NCBI RefSeq assembly: GCF_002222635.1
Contig: NZ_CP022418.1
Coordinates: 1 to 64,000, forward strand
DNA from: Pseudosulfitobacter pseudonitzschiae
Lineage (GTDB): Bacteria > Pseudomonadota > Alphaproteobacteria > Rhodobacterales > Rhodobacteraceae
Direction of reading: 5' to 3'
DNA length: 64,000 nt
The notes beneath the pieces are model-generated. The model ran no database searches and was not told the origin of the DNA. It saw only the letters and a list, made by a program, of their open reading frames with translations. Shown piece by piece: positions 18,857-27,733 of the stretch (position 1 is the first letter of the stretch; the number at the start of each line of letters is the position of its first letter). The position numbers and the translations under genes are program-made.

Positions 18857-19941
18857 CCGGCCCGCTTGAAGGCGTGACAGTCGCCGACTTTTCCGAGCTT
18901 TTGCCGGGGCCGTTCATGACTGGTGCGATGGCCGAGATGGGCGCGCGGGTCATCAAGATCGAACGACCGGGCGGCGATGGTATGCGGCGCAGTTCTCCCG
19001 GTGGGTTTGAAATCGTCAATCGGGGCAAAAGCTCTGTCATGCTGGACCTCAAGAACGTGGCCGACCGAGAACGTGCGATAAAGATCGTGCGGGACGCCGA
19101 TGTCATGGTCGAGGGCTTCCGGCCCGGCGTAATGGCGCGGCTTGGCTTGGGCTATGAGGCGATGCGTGAACTTAACCCCGGTCTGGTTTACATCTCGCTT
19201 TCGGGCTACGGGCAGACTGGGCCTATGGTCGCGGCGCCGGGACATGATCTGAATTATCTTGCGCAAGCGGGGGTGACCTCGCTTTGCGGCAGGCCGGATG
19301 GGCCGCCCGAACACACCTTCGGCCTGCCGGTCGCAGATCTGGGCGGCGGGCTTTACGGGTTGGCCAGCGTGACGGCGGCGCTGCTGCATCGCATGCATAC
19401 TGGTGTGGGACAGTACATAGATCTGTCGATCACCGATTGCTTGGCTCATTGGGTAAACCCGCGTCGTGGGGTTTATAATGTGCAGGGCGTTGATGACGTT
19501 GCGGGACAGCGTCAGATAGCCTTGGTGCGCCCGGCCTACGGCGTCTTTGCATGTCAGGATGGGGATATTTCGGTCGCAGCGCTGGAAGATCACTTTTGGG
19601 CAGCACTGTGCAGGGCCGTCGATCTGGGTGAATTCGCGACCCCGTCTTATGCCAGCCTGTCAGCGCGCCGTGGTGCGGCAGAACGGATTAATTCCGCTAT
19701 CGCGCAGGCTGTGGCCGGATTGACCCGCGATGAAGCAATGGCGGTCATGGCTCGGCACGACGTTCCCGCCAGTCCGGTGCTCAGCGTCGCCGAGGCCACC
19801 ACCTCGGCGCATTTTGTGGCGCGCAATCTGATCGTGGAAACCGCCTGTGGTCCTGCCGTTCCTTTCCCGGTGCGGCTGAACGGCATGCGCCATGAAATGC
19901 CGCCCGCAGCCGAACTGAACAGTCTTGGAGAGACGATCTGA
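18853..19941 (+). CDS. CaiB/BaiF-family CoA transferase (class III)
   Basis: A 362-residue class III CoA transferase starting with GTG in the GTGA overlap with the upstream ligase. The CoA-binding N terminus (DFSELLPGPFMTGAMAEMGA, IKIERPGGDGMRR) is typical; the catalytic aspartate is most likely the one in GQYIDLSITD. It probably moves CoA between two carboxylic acids, giving the pathway a second activation route beside the ATP-dependent ligase. Its stop overlaps the TctB start by one base. Confidence 0.85.
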   Translation: MTGPLEGVTVADFSELLPGPFMTGAMAEMGARVIKIERPGGDGMRRSSPGGFEIVNRGKSSVMLDLKNVADRERAIKIVRDADVMVEGFRPGVMARLGLGYEAMRELNPGLVYISLSGYGQTGPMVAAPGHDLNYLAQAGVTSLCGRPDGPPEHTFGLPVADLGGGLYGLASVTAALLHRMHTGVGQYIDLSITDCLAHWVNPRRGVYNVQGVDDVAGQRQIALVRPAYGVFACQDGDISVAALEDHFWAALCRAVDLGEFATPSYASLSARRGAAERINSAIAQAVAGLTRDEAMAVMARHDVPASPVLSVAEATTSAHFVARNLIVETACGPAVPFPVRLNGMRHEMPPAAELNSLGETI

Positions 19942-20420
19942 TGGAATTGCAAGACACTGAAGAACCGCACCGCATCGCCGGCTTCAACACGCTCGAGCTT
20001 GCGGCGGGACTTATCATTCTGGTGCTCGGAATCGTGGTCACTGTGGAAAGTCTGACCTATCCCTTCGGGTCCCTGCGAAACGTCGGGGCCGCGATCTTTC
20101 CGATGCTGCTTGGTATTCTTCTGTCCCTTCTGGGGCTGGCGGTGATCATCGAAGGTCGCTTGTCGCAGGCGATCGCGCCGACTGTGCCCTGGCGGGCGCT
20201 GCTGTCTATTTGCGCATCGCTGGCTTCCTTCGCGCTGTTGATCGACCGGGCAGGGGCCTTTGTCGCCATCTTTGCGCTCGTTTTTCTGGCCGGCCTTGCA
20301 GATCGGACCTTCCGCCCGCTGACGTTGTTTTGCGTCTCTGTTGCCTTGTGTGCCTTCGTTGCCGCGCTGGTGATGGGGTTCCAGGGCATCGTTAATATCG
20401 ACCTTTTTCCAGGAGCCTAA
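19941..20420 (+). CDS. tctB: Tripartite tricarboxylate transporter small membrane subunit (TctB)
   Basis: A 159-residue protein with four hydrophobic segments, the usual size and architecture of TctB. It begins at a TGATG junction with the CoA transferase and is followed one base later by TctA. TctB is the poorly conserved small membrane partner of the TctA channel in sodium-coupled carboxylate uptake. The assignment rests on size, membrane profile and position between CaiB and TctA. Confidence 0.85.
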   Translation: MELQDTEEPHRIAGFNTLELAAGLIILVLGIVVTVESLTYPFGSLRNVGAAIFPMLLGILLSLLGLAVIIEGRLSQAIAPTVPWRALLSICASLASFALLIDRAGAFVAIFALVFLAGLADRTFRPLTLFCVSVALCAFVAALVMGFQGIVNIDLFPGA

Positions 20421-20421
20421 G

Positions 20422-21939
20422 ATGGAACTGTTCAACAATATGGTCATGGGGTTCTCGGTCGCGATCACCTGGTCGAGCCTGTGGGCCTGTTTCATCGGCG
20501 TGACGCTGGGCACATTCATCGGCGTCCTGCCCGGTGTCGGGGCGTTGGCCGGGATCTCCCTTTTGATGCCGCTGACGTTTGGCCAGTCCGCAACCGACGC
20601 CATCGTCATGCTGGCGGGAATTTATTACGGGTCGATCTATGGCGGCTCTACCGCAGCGATCTTGCTGAACCTACCCGGATCGGTGACCTCTGCCGTGACG
20701 TGTTTTGACGGCTACCCGATGGCGCAGCGAGGTGAAGCGGGCAAAGCGCTGGCGATGACCACGCTGGCCAGCTTTATTGGCGGCTGCTTCGCCATTGTGC
20801 TGATGATGGCCTTTGCACCGCCGTTGGTCGCGGTTGCGCAGAGCTTTGGCAGTCCAGAGTATTTCGCCATGACTGTACTCGGGCTGCTGGCCGCCTCGAC
20901 CCTCAGCCAGGGGTCGCCGGTCAAGGGTATCGCGATGGTCGTGGTTGGTCTGTTGCTGGGGCTGGTCGGCACCGACATCCAGTCTGGTGTGGCGCGGTTC
21001 ACCTTTGGCTCGCGCGAGCTTTTGGACGGGATCAGCTTGGTGGTGCTGGCCATGGGATTGTTCGGAGTGTCCGAAATTCTGGTCAACTTCACCACGACCC
21101 AGTTCGCGACAACACGGCAGACCGTCGATACATCCTGGAAGGCGATGTGGCCCACGGGGGCCGAATGGAAGGCCACGCGCGGTTCGATGGCGCGAGGCTC
21201 GGTGCTGGGGTCGATCATCGGCATTCTGCCCGGTGCCGGTGCGGCCATCGCAGCCTTTATCGCCTATTCGCTGGAAAAGCGCGTCAGCAAGACACCTGAA
21301 CGGTTCGGCAACGGTGCAATTGAAGGGCTTGCTGCAGCCGAGACGGCGAACAATGCAGCAGCGCAGGCTGCCTTTATCCCGACGATGAGCCTGGGGATCC
21401 CCGGGTCGGCCACCATGGCCCTTCTATTGGGTGCGCTGCTGATCCACGGGGTGCAGCCCGGACCGCTGGTGATCCAGACGAACCCCGACCTGTTCTGGGG
21501 GCTGATCGCCAGTTTCTGGATCGGCAACCTGATGTTGCTGGTGCTGAACCTGCCGATGATCGGGATTTGGGTTCGGATGCTGCTGATCCCCTACCATATT
21601 CTGTATCCATGCATTCTGTTCTTCATCTGCCTTGGTGCCTATTCGGCGCGGAACAACCCGGTCGATATCCTGCTGGTGATCGTCTTCGGCGTGATGGGCT
21701 ACGGCATGAAGCTTCTGCACCTGCCTGCCGCGCCGCTGCTGCTGGGCTTGGTGCTTGGCCCGATGGCTGAAGAGCATTTCAGACGTTCGCTGCTGCTGTC
21801 GCGTGGTGACGCGACGGTATTCCTTACCGAACCTATCAGTGCCGGGCTTCTCGCTACGGCAGTACTGATCGTGGCCTTTACCGTGCGCGCGTCGATACGC
21901 AAACGCCGCGCCGCACTGGCCGCAACCCCCACGACCTGA
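20422..21939 (+). CDS. tctA: Tripartite tricarboxylate transporter large permease (TctA)
   Basis: A 505-residue multi-spanning permease. The TctA family repeats are clear: LPGVGALAGISLLMPLTF near residue 35 and ILPGAGAAIAAFIAY near residue 270, then SLGIPGSATMALLLGALL. It forms the transport channel that receives carboxylate from the periplasmic TctC protein. Gene order B-A-C is one of the standard orders. Confidence 0.92.
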   Translation: MELFNNMVMGFSVAITWSSLWACFIGVTLGTFIGVLPGVGALAGISLLMPLTFGQSATDAIVMLAGIYYGSIYGGSTAAILLNLPGSVTSAVTCFDGYPMAQRGEAGKALAMTTLASFIGGCFAIVLMMAFAPPLVAVAQSFGSPEYFAMTVLGLLAASTLSQGSPVKGIAMVVVGLLLGLVGTDIQSGVARFTFGSRELLDGISLVVLAMGLFGVSEILVNFTTTQFATTRQTVDTSWKAMWPTGAEWKATRGSMARGSVLGSIIGILPGAGAAIAAFIAYSLEKRVSKTPERFGNGAIEGLAAAETANNAAAQAAFIPTMSLGIPGSATMALLLGALLIHGVQPGPLVIQTNPDLFWGLIASFWIGNLMLLVLNLPMIGIWVRMLLIPYHILYPCILFFICLGAYSARNNPVDILLVIVFGVMGYGMKLLHLPAAPLLLGLVLGPMAEEHFRRSLLLSRGDATVFLTEPISAGLLATAVLIVAFTVRASIRKRRAALAATPTT

Positions 21940-21959
21940 CAACAAAGAGGAGGAGACCC

Positions 21960-22931
21960 ATGTTTAAATTCATCATCAGACTAGGCACCGCTGTTGCCCT
22001 AAGCCTTGGTGCGTCAACAGTCGTCGCGCAGGACTTTCCGACAAAGCCGGTGACCTGGATCGTGCCTTACAGCCCGGGCGGCATTACGGACACGCGGGCG
22101 CGGCTGATCGCGGCCGAGTTCGGTAAGGCTCTTGGCCAAACCGTTATCGTTGAGAACAAACCCGGCGCCGGGGGCACCCTTGGTGTCGAATACGTCGCCC
22201 GTTCGGACCCTGACGGTTATACGATCATCTACGGATCGTTGGGCACCCAGGCCGCGGCACCATCGCTTTACGCCGACCTGCGCTATAACAGCCTTGAGGA
22301 CTTTGTTCCGGTCCACATGATGGGGTCGTCACCGAACACGCTGATCGCTTACAAGGACATGCCCTACAACACCCCGGCCGAGCTGGTGGATTATGCCAAG
22401 GCGCATCCGGGCGAGGTGACTGTCGGGCTGGCCGGGATCGGCACCGGCACCCATTTGGCGTCTGAGTTGTTCGCGAACGCGGCCAGGATCGAGGTGCTTC
22501 ACGTGCCCTACAAGGGTTCGGCGCCAATGCTGAACGACTTGATTGCCGGTCGACTGGACATTGCCTTTGATTACCCGGTGTCAACGTTGGGTCATGTGCA
22601 GTCGGGCGCGGTCAAGGTCCTGGGCGTAACATCCGCAGAGCGTCTTGCGCTGTTCCCGGATGCCCCGACCATGGCCGAGGCCGGTTTCCCAGATGCAGAG
22701 ACCGGGTCGTGGTCTGGCATTTTCGCACCGGCTGGTACGCCGCCTGAGCGGGTCGAAATCCTGGCTGACGCTTTTGCGGCGGCTATGGAAAGTCCAGAGG
22801 TCAAAGATGCCTTCGACAAGGTGCAGTCCGAAGTCTGGATGATGCGCGGCGAAGAGATGCAAACCTATGTCGCCGAAGAGATAGAGCGTTGGACGCGGAT
22901 TATCTCGGATGCCGGCATCGAGAAGCGCTGA
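21960..22931 (+). CDS. tctC: Tripartite tricarboxylate transporter substrate-binding protein (TctC)
   Basis: A 323-residue periplasmic binding protein with a signal peptide (about 22 residues, ending VVAQ) and the family start FPTKPVTWIVPYSPGGITD, followed by VENKPGAGGTLG. A strong GAGGAGGAG ribosome site precedes the ATG. TctC proteins bind di-, tri- or aromatic carboxylates with high affinity. As the last gene of the run with an acyl-CoA ligase and CoA transferase, it probably delivers the acid that those enzymes activate. Confidence 0.92.
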   Translation: MFKFIIRLGTAVALSLGASTVVAQDFPTKPVTWIVPYSPGGITDTRARLIAAEFGKALGQTVIVENKPGAGGTLGVEYVARSDPDGYTIIYGSLGTQAAAPSLYADLRYNSLEDFVPVHMMGSSPNTLIAYKDMPYNTPAELVDYAKAHPGEVTVGLAGIGTGTHLASELFANAARIEVLHVPYKGSAPMLNDLIAGRLDIAFDYPVSTLGHVQSGAVKVLGVTSAERLALFPDAPTMAEAGFPDAETGSWSGIFAPAGTPPERVEILADAFAAAMESPEVKDAFDKVQSEVWMMRGEEMQTYVAEEIERWTRIISDAGIEKR

Positions 22932-22950
22932 GCGAATGTGTTTCTCTTGG

Positions 22951-22980
22951 AAAAAAACGGGGGCCGCAGTGGCCCCCGTT
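22951..22980 (-). terminator. Rho-independent terminator for the minus-strand SDR
   Basis: AACGGGGGCC (22956-22965) and GGCCCCCGTT (22971-22980) form a perfect 10-base-pair stem with a 5-base loop. Read on the minus strand the stem is followed by seven T residues, so it terminates the SDR gene ending at 23002. It may also help end the TctC transcript from the other side, though no T run exists in that direction. Confidence 0.85.
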
Positions 22981-23001
22981 GCATGTCGCGTTGCAGCGCG
23001 G

Positions 23002-23751
23002 TCAGCGTCCGCCGGTCACCGCCACGGTCTGCGCCGACACCAAGTCCGCAAGGTTCGAGGCAAAGAACAGCACCGCCTTTGCGATATCCTCGGGCACCGC
23101 CAGTCGTGGCATCGGCGTCAGCGACAAGGATTTTTGTTCCAGTTTCTGGTAGTCGGGTCTGGCCTTCAAACGGGGCGTGGCCACAAGACCCGGTGCAATG
23201 GCATTCGCGGTGATGTTGAATGCCCCCGCTTCGCGCGCAAGGGCGTTGGTCATGCCGATCAGCCCGGCTTTGGCCGCCGAATAATTGGTCTGTCCCTTGG
23301 TCCCGTGGTAAGCCATCGAGGACATGTTGATGATGCGGCCCCAGTTGCGTTCCATCATCCCCGGCAGGACTGCACGGCAGCAATGAAACGCAGCCTTCAG
23401 CACCACGTTGTGGACGTCGTCCCAATCGTCTTCCGACATCTTCAGCATGTACTTGTCCCGCGAAAATCCTGCGTTGTTTACCAGGATATCACAGGGGGCC
23501 AGTTCTTCAGCGGCGTTGAGGAAAGCCGACGCCACCGATTCCTTGTTGGTCACGTCGCAGAGTCCGGTCCACACCCGCGCATCGGGCGATGCCGCCTCGA
23601 TCTCTGCGCGCGCGGCTTCCAGCGCCTCTGTCGAAATGTCGATCAGAGCCACGTTTGCGCCTTCCCCCGCCAGTATCGCCCCTGTTGCGCGGCCGATTCC
23701 GCCGCCCCCGCCCGTGATGAACGCCGTGCGTCCCACCAAACCCAATTCCAT
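23002..23751 (-). CDS. SDR-family acetoacetyl-CoA reductase/FabG-like oxidoreductase
   Basis: A 249-residue classical SDR. TGGGGGIGRA is at residues 14-23; the acidic residue in LIDIS after strand two favours NAD. NNAG, the catalytic Ser in INMSSMAYHG and YSAAK are present, and it ends with QTVAVTGGR. It resembles 3-hydroxyacyl-CoA dehydrogenases and FabG/PhaB types. It is divergent from the DUF35-thiolase operon, has its own terminator downstream, and probably oxidises a hydroxyacyl-CoA of the same pathway. Confidence 0.85.
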   Translation of the reverse strand: MELGLVGRTAFITGGGGGIGRATGAILAGEGANVALIDISTEALEAARAEIEAASPDARVWTGLCDVTNKESVASAFLNAAEELAPCDILVNNAGFSRDKYMLKMSEDDWDDVHNVVLKAAFHCCRAVLPGMMERNWGRIINMSSMAYHGTKGQTNYSAAKAGLIGMTNALAREAGAFNITANAIAPGLVATPRLKARPDYQKLEQKSLSLTPMPRLAVPEDIAKAVLFFASNLADLVSAQTVAVTGGR

Positions 23752-23879
23752 TTCGTATCCTTAGTCTACAATTATACCAATGAGTAAGTTTTTTCCATGG
23801 ATGTTCAGTTATATCAAGTTTTTCTATTGTGCTTGCTGGTAACTTTTTTTACCCATGAGTGGAAATCGGAGGAATTGAT

Positions 23880-24287
23880 GTGCTAAACCTTGAAAAACCA
23901 AGCCTCTTCGAACGTGCAGGGTCGGGATCTGAGTTGAACCTGATCTTCGGTGAATGTGCCGCTTGCCATCAGTTGCATTTTCCCAAGACCGGTTATGGCT
24001 GTCCCCGTTGCGGTGCCCGTCCAGAAGAAGTCTTGGCAGTCTCGCGGCCCGGACGCGCCACCTTGCTTTCATTTGTGACTTTGCATGCGCGTCTGACCCC
24101 GAGCCTGGAGGTGCCCTGTGTCGTCGGCGAGGCAGAGATCGCGCCGGGCCTGATCGAAGAGATCATGCTGAGCGGCGCGGCTGAACAATACCAAGATGGG
24201 ATGAAGATTACTGCCCGCGCCGAGCCGGTCGAGCGTGACGGCGAGACCGTTCTGGCGTGTCGCTTCGCCCCGGCAGAGGAGGCCTGA
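23880..24287 (+). CDS. Zn-ribbon/OB-fold DUF35 protein (ChsH2-like)
   Basis: A 135-residue protein with a rubredoxin-like zinc ribbon near residues 26-46 (CAACHQLHFP, then CPRCGA) followed by an OB-fold (DUF35), the standard partner of thiolase-superfamily proteins. I choose the GTG at 23880 because GGAGG at 23868-23872 is seven bases upstream; an earlier GTG at 23859 has no ribosome site. It sits two bases before the thiolase-like gene. DUF35 proteins bind acyl-CoA and form complexes with thiolase-fold enzymes, for example ChsH2 with the aldolase Ltp2. Confidence 0.88.
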   Translation: MLNLEKPSLFERAGSGSELNLIFGECAACHQLHFPKTGYGCPRCGARPEEVLAVSRPGRATLLSFVTLHARLTPSLEVPCVVGEAEIAPGLIEEIMLSGAAEQYQDGMKITARAEPVERDGETVLACRFAPAEEA

Positions 24288-24289
24288 GC

Positions 24290-25435
24290 ATGGTATCACT
24301 TTCACAGAAGCGCCCCGTTTATGTCATTGGTGTAGGGATGCACCCCTACCAGTTTGCTTCGGACACTTTGTTCATTGAAATGGGGTTAACTGCGGTACGT
24401 GCCGCTTTGGACGACGCTGGCGTCGCGTTCCCAGAAGTGGAAAGCGCGTTCATCGGCTGTACGGGCATCGGGATGGCCGCAGGGCGGATCATGTTTAACC
24501 ATCTGGGCAGCACCGGGTTGGCCTGCACCCAAGTCGAAAATGCGTCTGCCTCTGGGTCTTCGGCCTTTCAGCAGGCGGTGATCGAGGTCGCCGCAGGGCG
24601 CCGCGATGTGTCGATCGCTGTAGGAGTTGATAAGTACGGCGATCAGGTCCGCGCCGCGGGAAAGGAACATGTCGCGCGGTTGTCGGACACCGCCACCATT
24701 CCGCTGGTCAAATACGCATTGATGGCCGAATACCTGAAGAAGGAAAAAGGACTAAGCGCCGAAGATCTGGCGATGGTCGCGTCCAAGAACCACACCAACG
24801 CATCCAAGAACCCTTTTGCGCAGTTCCGCAAGCCCCGCACGGTGGAACAGGTGCTGTCCTCGACGCTTGTGGCGGGGACGACGACATCGCTGATGTGCTG
24901 TCCGCGCGGAGAGGGTGCGGCTGCCGCTATCGTGGCCAGCGAGGATGCCATCCGCAGGCTGGGCATCGCGGGCAGCCGTCCGATCCGGGTTACCGCCTCA
25001 GCGTTGCAGTCTGAAATGCCTCAAGTCGGCCGCGAGATCCCCTCGGTCACACTTGCGCAGCGTGTGGCCGAACAGGTCTACGACGAGGCCGGGATTAGCG
25101 CTGCCGACCTTGATTGCGTTGAGTTGCACGATGCCTTTGCCATCGAGGAAATCCTATATACCGAAACCTTTGGCCTGGCGCCGAAAGGCGCAGGACAGAA
25201 GTTTCTGCAAGACGGAAGTTCTGCCATTGGCGGGCGTTGCTGCGTGAACTCTTCTGGTGGATTGATCGGCCAGGGGCACCCGCTTGGCCCCACAGGCCTG
25301 GGCCAGATTCACGAGATTACCCGCCAGCTGCGGGGCGAGAACGGGGTGCGGCAACAGCCGGATGCGCGCATCGGCATGGCACATATGATCGGGCTCGGTT
25401 CGATCTCTATCGCTCATATTTTACAGAGAGACTGA
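24290..25435 (+). CDS. Thiolase-superfamily protein lacking the nucleophilic cysteine; possible Ltp2-like aldolase
   Basis: A 381-residue thiolase-fold protein of the lipid-transfer-protein (SCP2-thiolase) type, with the C-terminal motif GGLIGQGHPLGPTG. At the place where true thiolases have N-A-C-A-S-G the sequence reads ENASASGSS: the nucleophilic Cys is Ser (residue 86, codon TCT). The second catalytic Cys near the end is also absent (AHMIGLGSISIAH). Loss of these cysteines plus an adjacent DUF35 partner is the arrangement of Ltp2-ChsH2, which cleaves a beta-hydroxyacyl-CoA by retro-aldol chemistry. Retro-aldolase activity is therefore a better guess than thiolysis but is unproved. Start ATG is two bases after the DUF35 stop. 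Confidence 0.8.
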   Translation: MVSLSQKRPVYVIGVGMHPYQFASDTLFIEMGLTAVRAALDDAGVAFPEVESAFIGCTGIGMAAGRIMFNHLGSTGLACTQVENASASGSSAFQQAVIEVAAGRRDVSIAVGVDKYGDQVRAAGKEHVARLSDTATIPLVKYALMAEYLKKEKGLSAEDLAMVASKNHTNASKNPFAQFRKPRTVEQVLSSTLVAGTTTSLMCCPRGEGAAAAIVASEDAIRRLGIAGSRPIRVTASALQSEMPQVGREIPSVTLAQRVAEQVYDEAGISAADLDCVELHDAFAIEEILYTETFGLAPKGAGQKFLQDGSSAIGGRCCVNSSGGLIGQGHPLGPTGLGQIHEITRQLRGENGVRQQPDARIGMAHMIGLGSISIAHILQRD

Positions 25436-25438
25436 CCA

Positions 25439-26236
25439 ATGCCCGAGTATGAAACGCTGATCTATGACCGTGCCGACAATGGTGTCGCCACGATTACGCT
25501 AAACCGCCCCGACCGAATGAACACCCTCGGCGGCGCGATGAAGCCCGAACTTTACGATGTTTTCCAGAATGTCATGCTGAACGATCGCGGGATCCGCTGC
25601 GTGATCTTGACCGGCGCGGGCGACCGCGCCTTCTGCGCAGGGGCCGACATTAAAGAACGTGCGGGAAACCGTCCCCCGCGTGCAGAATATTACGCGAAAC
25701 AGAAGTTTACCCATGATCTGACCTGCCTGATCGAAACCTTCGAACGTCCGGTTATCGCCGCGATCAATGGTGTCGCGCTTGGCGGTGGGCTTGAGATTGC
25801 GCTGTGCGCCGATATCCGTTTTGCGGCGGATCATGCAAAACTAGGCTTGCCCGAGGTCAATCTGGGGGTCCTGCCGGCGGCAGGCGGCACGCAGCGGTTG
25901 CCCCGACTGATCGGCGCCCCTTTGGCGAAAGAACTGATGTTTACTGGCCGTCACATCAAGGCGGAGGAGGCAATGGCTCTTGGCATCGTCAGCCGCGTCG
26001 TACCGCTGGCCGATCTGATGCAAGGAGCGCGGAACCTGGCCGATGAAATCGCGGCAAAGCCACCCCTGTCAGTCGCTTTCATCAAGCAGGCAGTTAATTC
26101 AGGTCTTCAGGTCGGCATGTTGGAAGGGCTGGAATACGAGCGCTTTGGCGCGGCCATGATTATGGACAGCGCCGATAGAACCGAAGGCATGAATGCCTTT
26201 CTCGAAAAGAGAAAACCCGTTTTTCGGGGGGATTGA
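25439..26236 (+). CDS. Enoyl-CoA hydratase/isomerase
   Basis: A 265-residue crotonase-fold enzyme. The oxyanion loops AFCAGADIKE and GVALGGGLEIALCADIRFA are present, as is the catalytic acidic loop LPEVNLGVLPAAGGTQRLP; both glutamates of a true hydratase are at their expected places. It would hydrate the enoyl-CoA made by the acyl-CoA dehydrogenase, giving the 3-hydroxyacyl-CoA that a retro-aldolase or dehydrogenase uses. It starts three bases after the thiolase-like gene. Confidence 0.9.
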   Translation: MPEYETLIYDRADNGVATITLNRPDRMNTLGGAMKPELYDVFQNVMLNDRGIRCVILTGAGDRAFCAGADIKERAGNRPPRAEYYAKQKFTHDLTCLIETFERPVIAAINGVALGGGLEIALCADIRFAADHAKLGLPEVNLGVLPAAGGTQRLPRLIGAPLAKELMFTGRHIKAEEAMALGIVSRVVPLADLMQGARNLADEIAAKPPLSVAFIKQAVNSGLQVGMLEGLEYERFGAAMIMDSADRTEGMNAFLEKRKPVFRGD

Positions 26237-26237
26237 G

Positions 26238-27236
26238 ATGTTTCAGACCCGTCTGACGCGCTTGTTTGGCATGCGTCACCCAATTCTCGTGGGTGGCATG
26301 ATGTGGCATTCAAAATCCGATTTTGTCGCGGCTTGTGCACGTGCCGGTGTGATGGCTTTTCTTACGCCGAAAAGCTACGCGACCCCTGCGGATTTCGAGG
26401 CTGATCTGATACGTTGCATCGAGTTATCCGATGGCGCGCCCTTCGGCGTGAATTTCTCGATCTCGCGCTTCCGCTCGAACGAGATCAACGACATCTGTCT
26501 TGCGATCGCAAAGCGTCACGGAATTACACGGTTCGAAACTGCAGGCAGTCACCCGGGCGCGTTGATCGCGCAGATACATGATGGCGGTGGCGTGCTGATT
26601 CACAAGTCGACCCAACTGCGCCACGCGATCAAGGCGGCGGCATCGGGGGTGGACGCGATCACTATTGTCGGAATGGAGGCCGGTGGTCACCCTGGCATCA
26701 ATCCACACCCTGGTCATATTATTTTGTCCCATGCAGTCCGAGAAATTAGCGTTCCCCTCGTCCTTGGTGGCGGGATCGGGACCGGAGCCCAGATCCTTGG
26801 GGCTTTGGCCCAGGGCGCAGAGGCGGCCATGGTGGTCAGCCGCTTTCTTGCCAGTACAGAAATTGATGCGCACCCCAACTACAAGTCACGCATGGTCGCT
26901 GCGCGCATGGACGATTCAGTCGCGATTTTAGGGTCACTCAAGGACACTTGGCGTGTGCTGGACAACGACACGGCGAAACAGGTTCGAGAGATGGAACGCA
27001 CTCTGGGCGAGAACGCAAAGCACGCGGATTTCGGCACGCTGGTCAGCGGTCGCCACGGACGGGACTTTGCCTATGTCGACGGTAATGTTGACCGTGGACT
27101 GGTGTCGATGTCGTCCGCCATCGGTCACGCTGACCGCGAGGAAAGCGCGGGCCAAGTCGTGACCCGGCTGGTCCGGGAGCTTGAACAGGCGTGGTCAGAC
27201 CTGTCCGCCTGCCGCGCGACACCGGTGTTGGCCTGA
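26238..27236 (+). CDS. Nitronate monooxygenase-family flavoprotein
   Basis: A 332-residue FMN-dependent TIM-barrel of the NMO/2-nitropropane dioxygenase family. HPILVGGMMW at the N terminus, GMEAGGHPG and LGGGIGTGAQ (phosphate binding) are family hallmarks. Many members annotated this way in CoA clusters have no known nitronate role and may act as enoyl reductases or handle reactive intermediates. ATG at 26238 is one base after the hydratase stop, so it is the last gene of this operon. Confidence 0.82.
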   Translation: MFQTRLTRLFGMRHPILVGGMMWHSKSDFVAACARAGVMAFLTPKSYATPADFEADLIRCIELSDGAPFGVNFSISRFRSNEINDICLAIAKRHGITRFETAGSHPGALIAQIHDGGGVLIHKSTQLRHAIKAAASGVDAITIVGMEAGGHPGINPHPGHIILSHAVREISVPLVLGGGIGTGAQILGALAQGAEAAMVVSRFLASTEIDAHPNYKSRMVAARMDDSVAILGSLKDTWRVLDNDTAKQVREMERTLGENAKHADFGTLVSGRHGRDFAYVDGNVDRGLVSMSSAIGHADREESAGQVVTRLVRELEQAWSDLSACRATPVLA

Positions 27237-27733
27237 GCCATCACAGTCGATCGGTGGGTTTAGATCCGTCAGGCGCGACCGCCTTGCCTTTCTGACCTAT
27301 CGCCGGCGCGTGCTCGTCCGCCCGTGGATGAGGGACTGTTGGCCCAACTGCTTCTGCCTCATAGGCACCCAGCTCAGGCTGTCGCACCCTTGACTGCTTG
27401 CTTCTCCGTGATCGTCCCTAAGGCATTTGTGTCGACTTTTCCGAGTCACAGATCGGGTTTAAGAAACAAAAAACGACGGGCGTGACCCTTGGAAAAGCGA
27501 CCAAACATCCGCGCGTTCTTGTTTGCCCAGGCGGCGGCGATATTCGGATAACTTCTTTCTCGCATCCGGTTGAGCCACTGGCTTTGCGTGTCGGTTCCTC
27601 CGGCTGAAGAGTCCAGAACTGCGCGGACGCCTTCGTCCGCAAGTACTGTGCGCTATTTACGCATAAGCGACGGAAGGCGCTGCGAGCTTCGTATAAAGTT
27701 CATCTAAGCAAGCAAAGCCGAAAGGAAATGGCT
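27237..27733. other. Intergenic stretch without a recognisable gene
   Basis: About 500 bases between the NMO-family gene and the small RcnB-like gene. I find no open frame with a ribosome site or a family resemblance, no strong hairpin and no repeat. The promoter for the downstream small gene probably lies in its last 100 bases. Confidence 0.35.
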
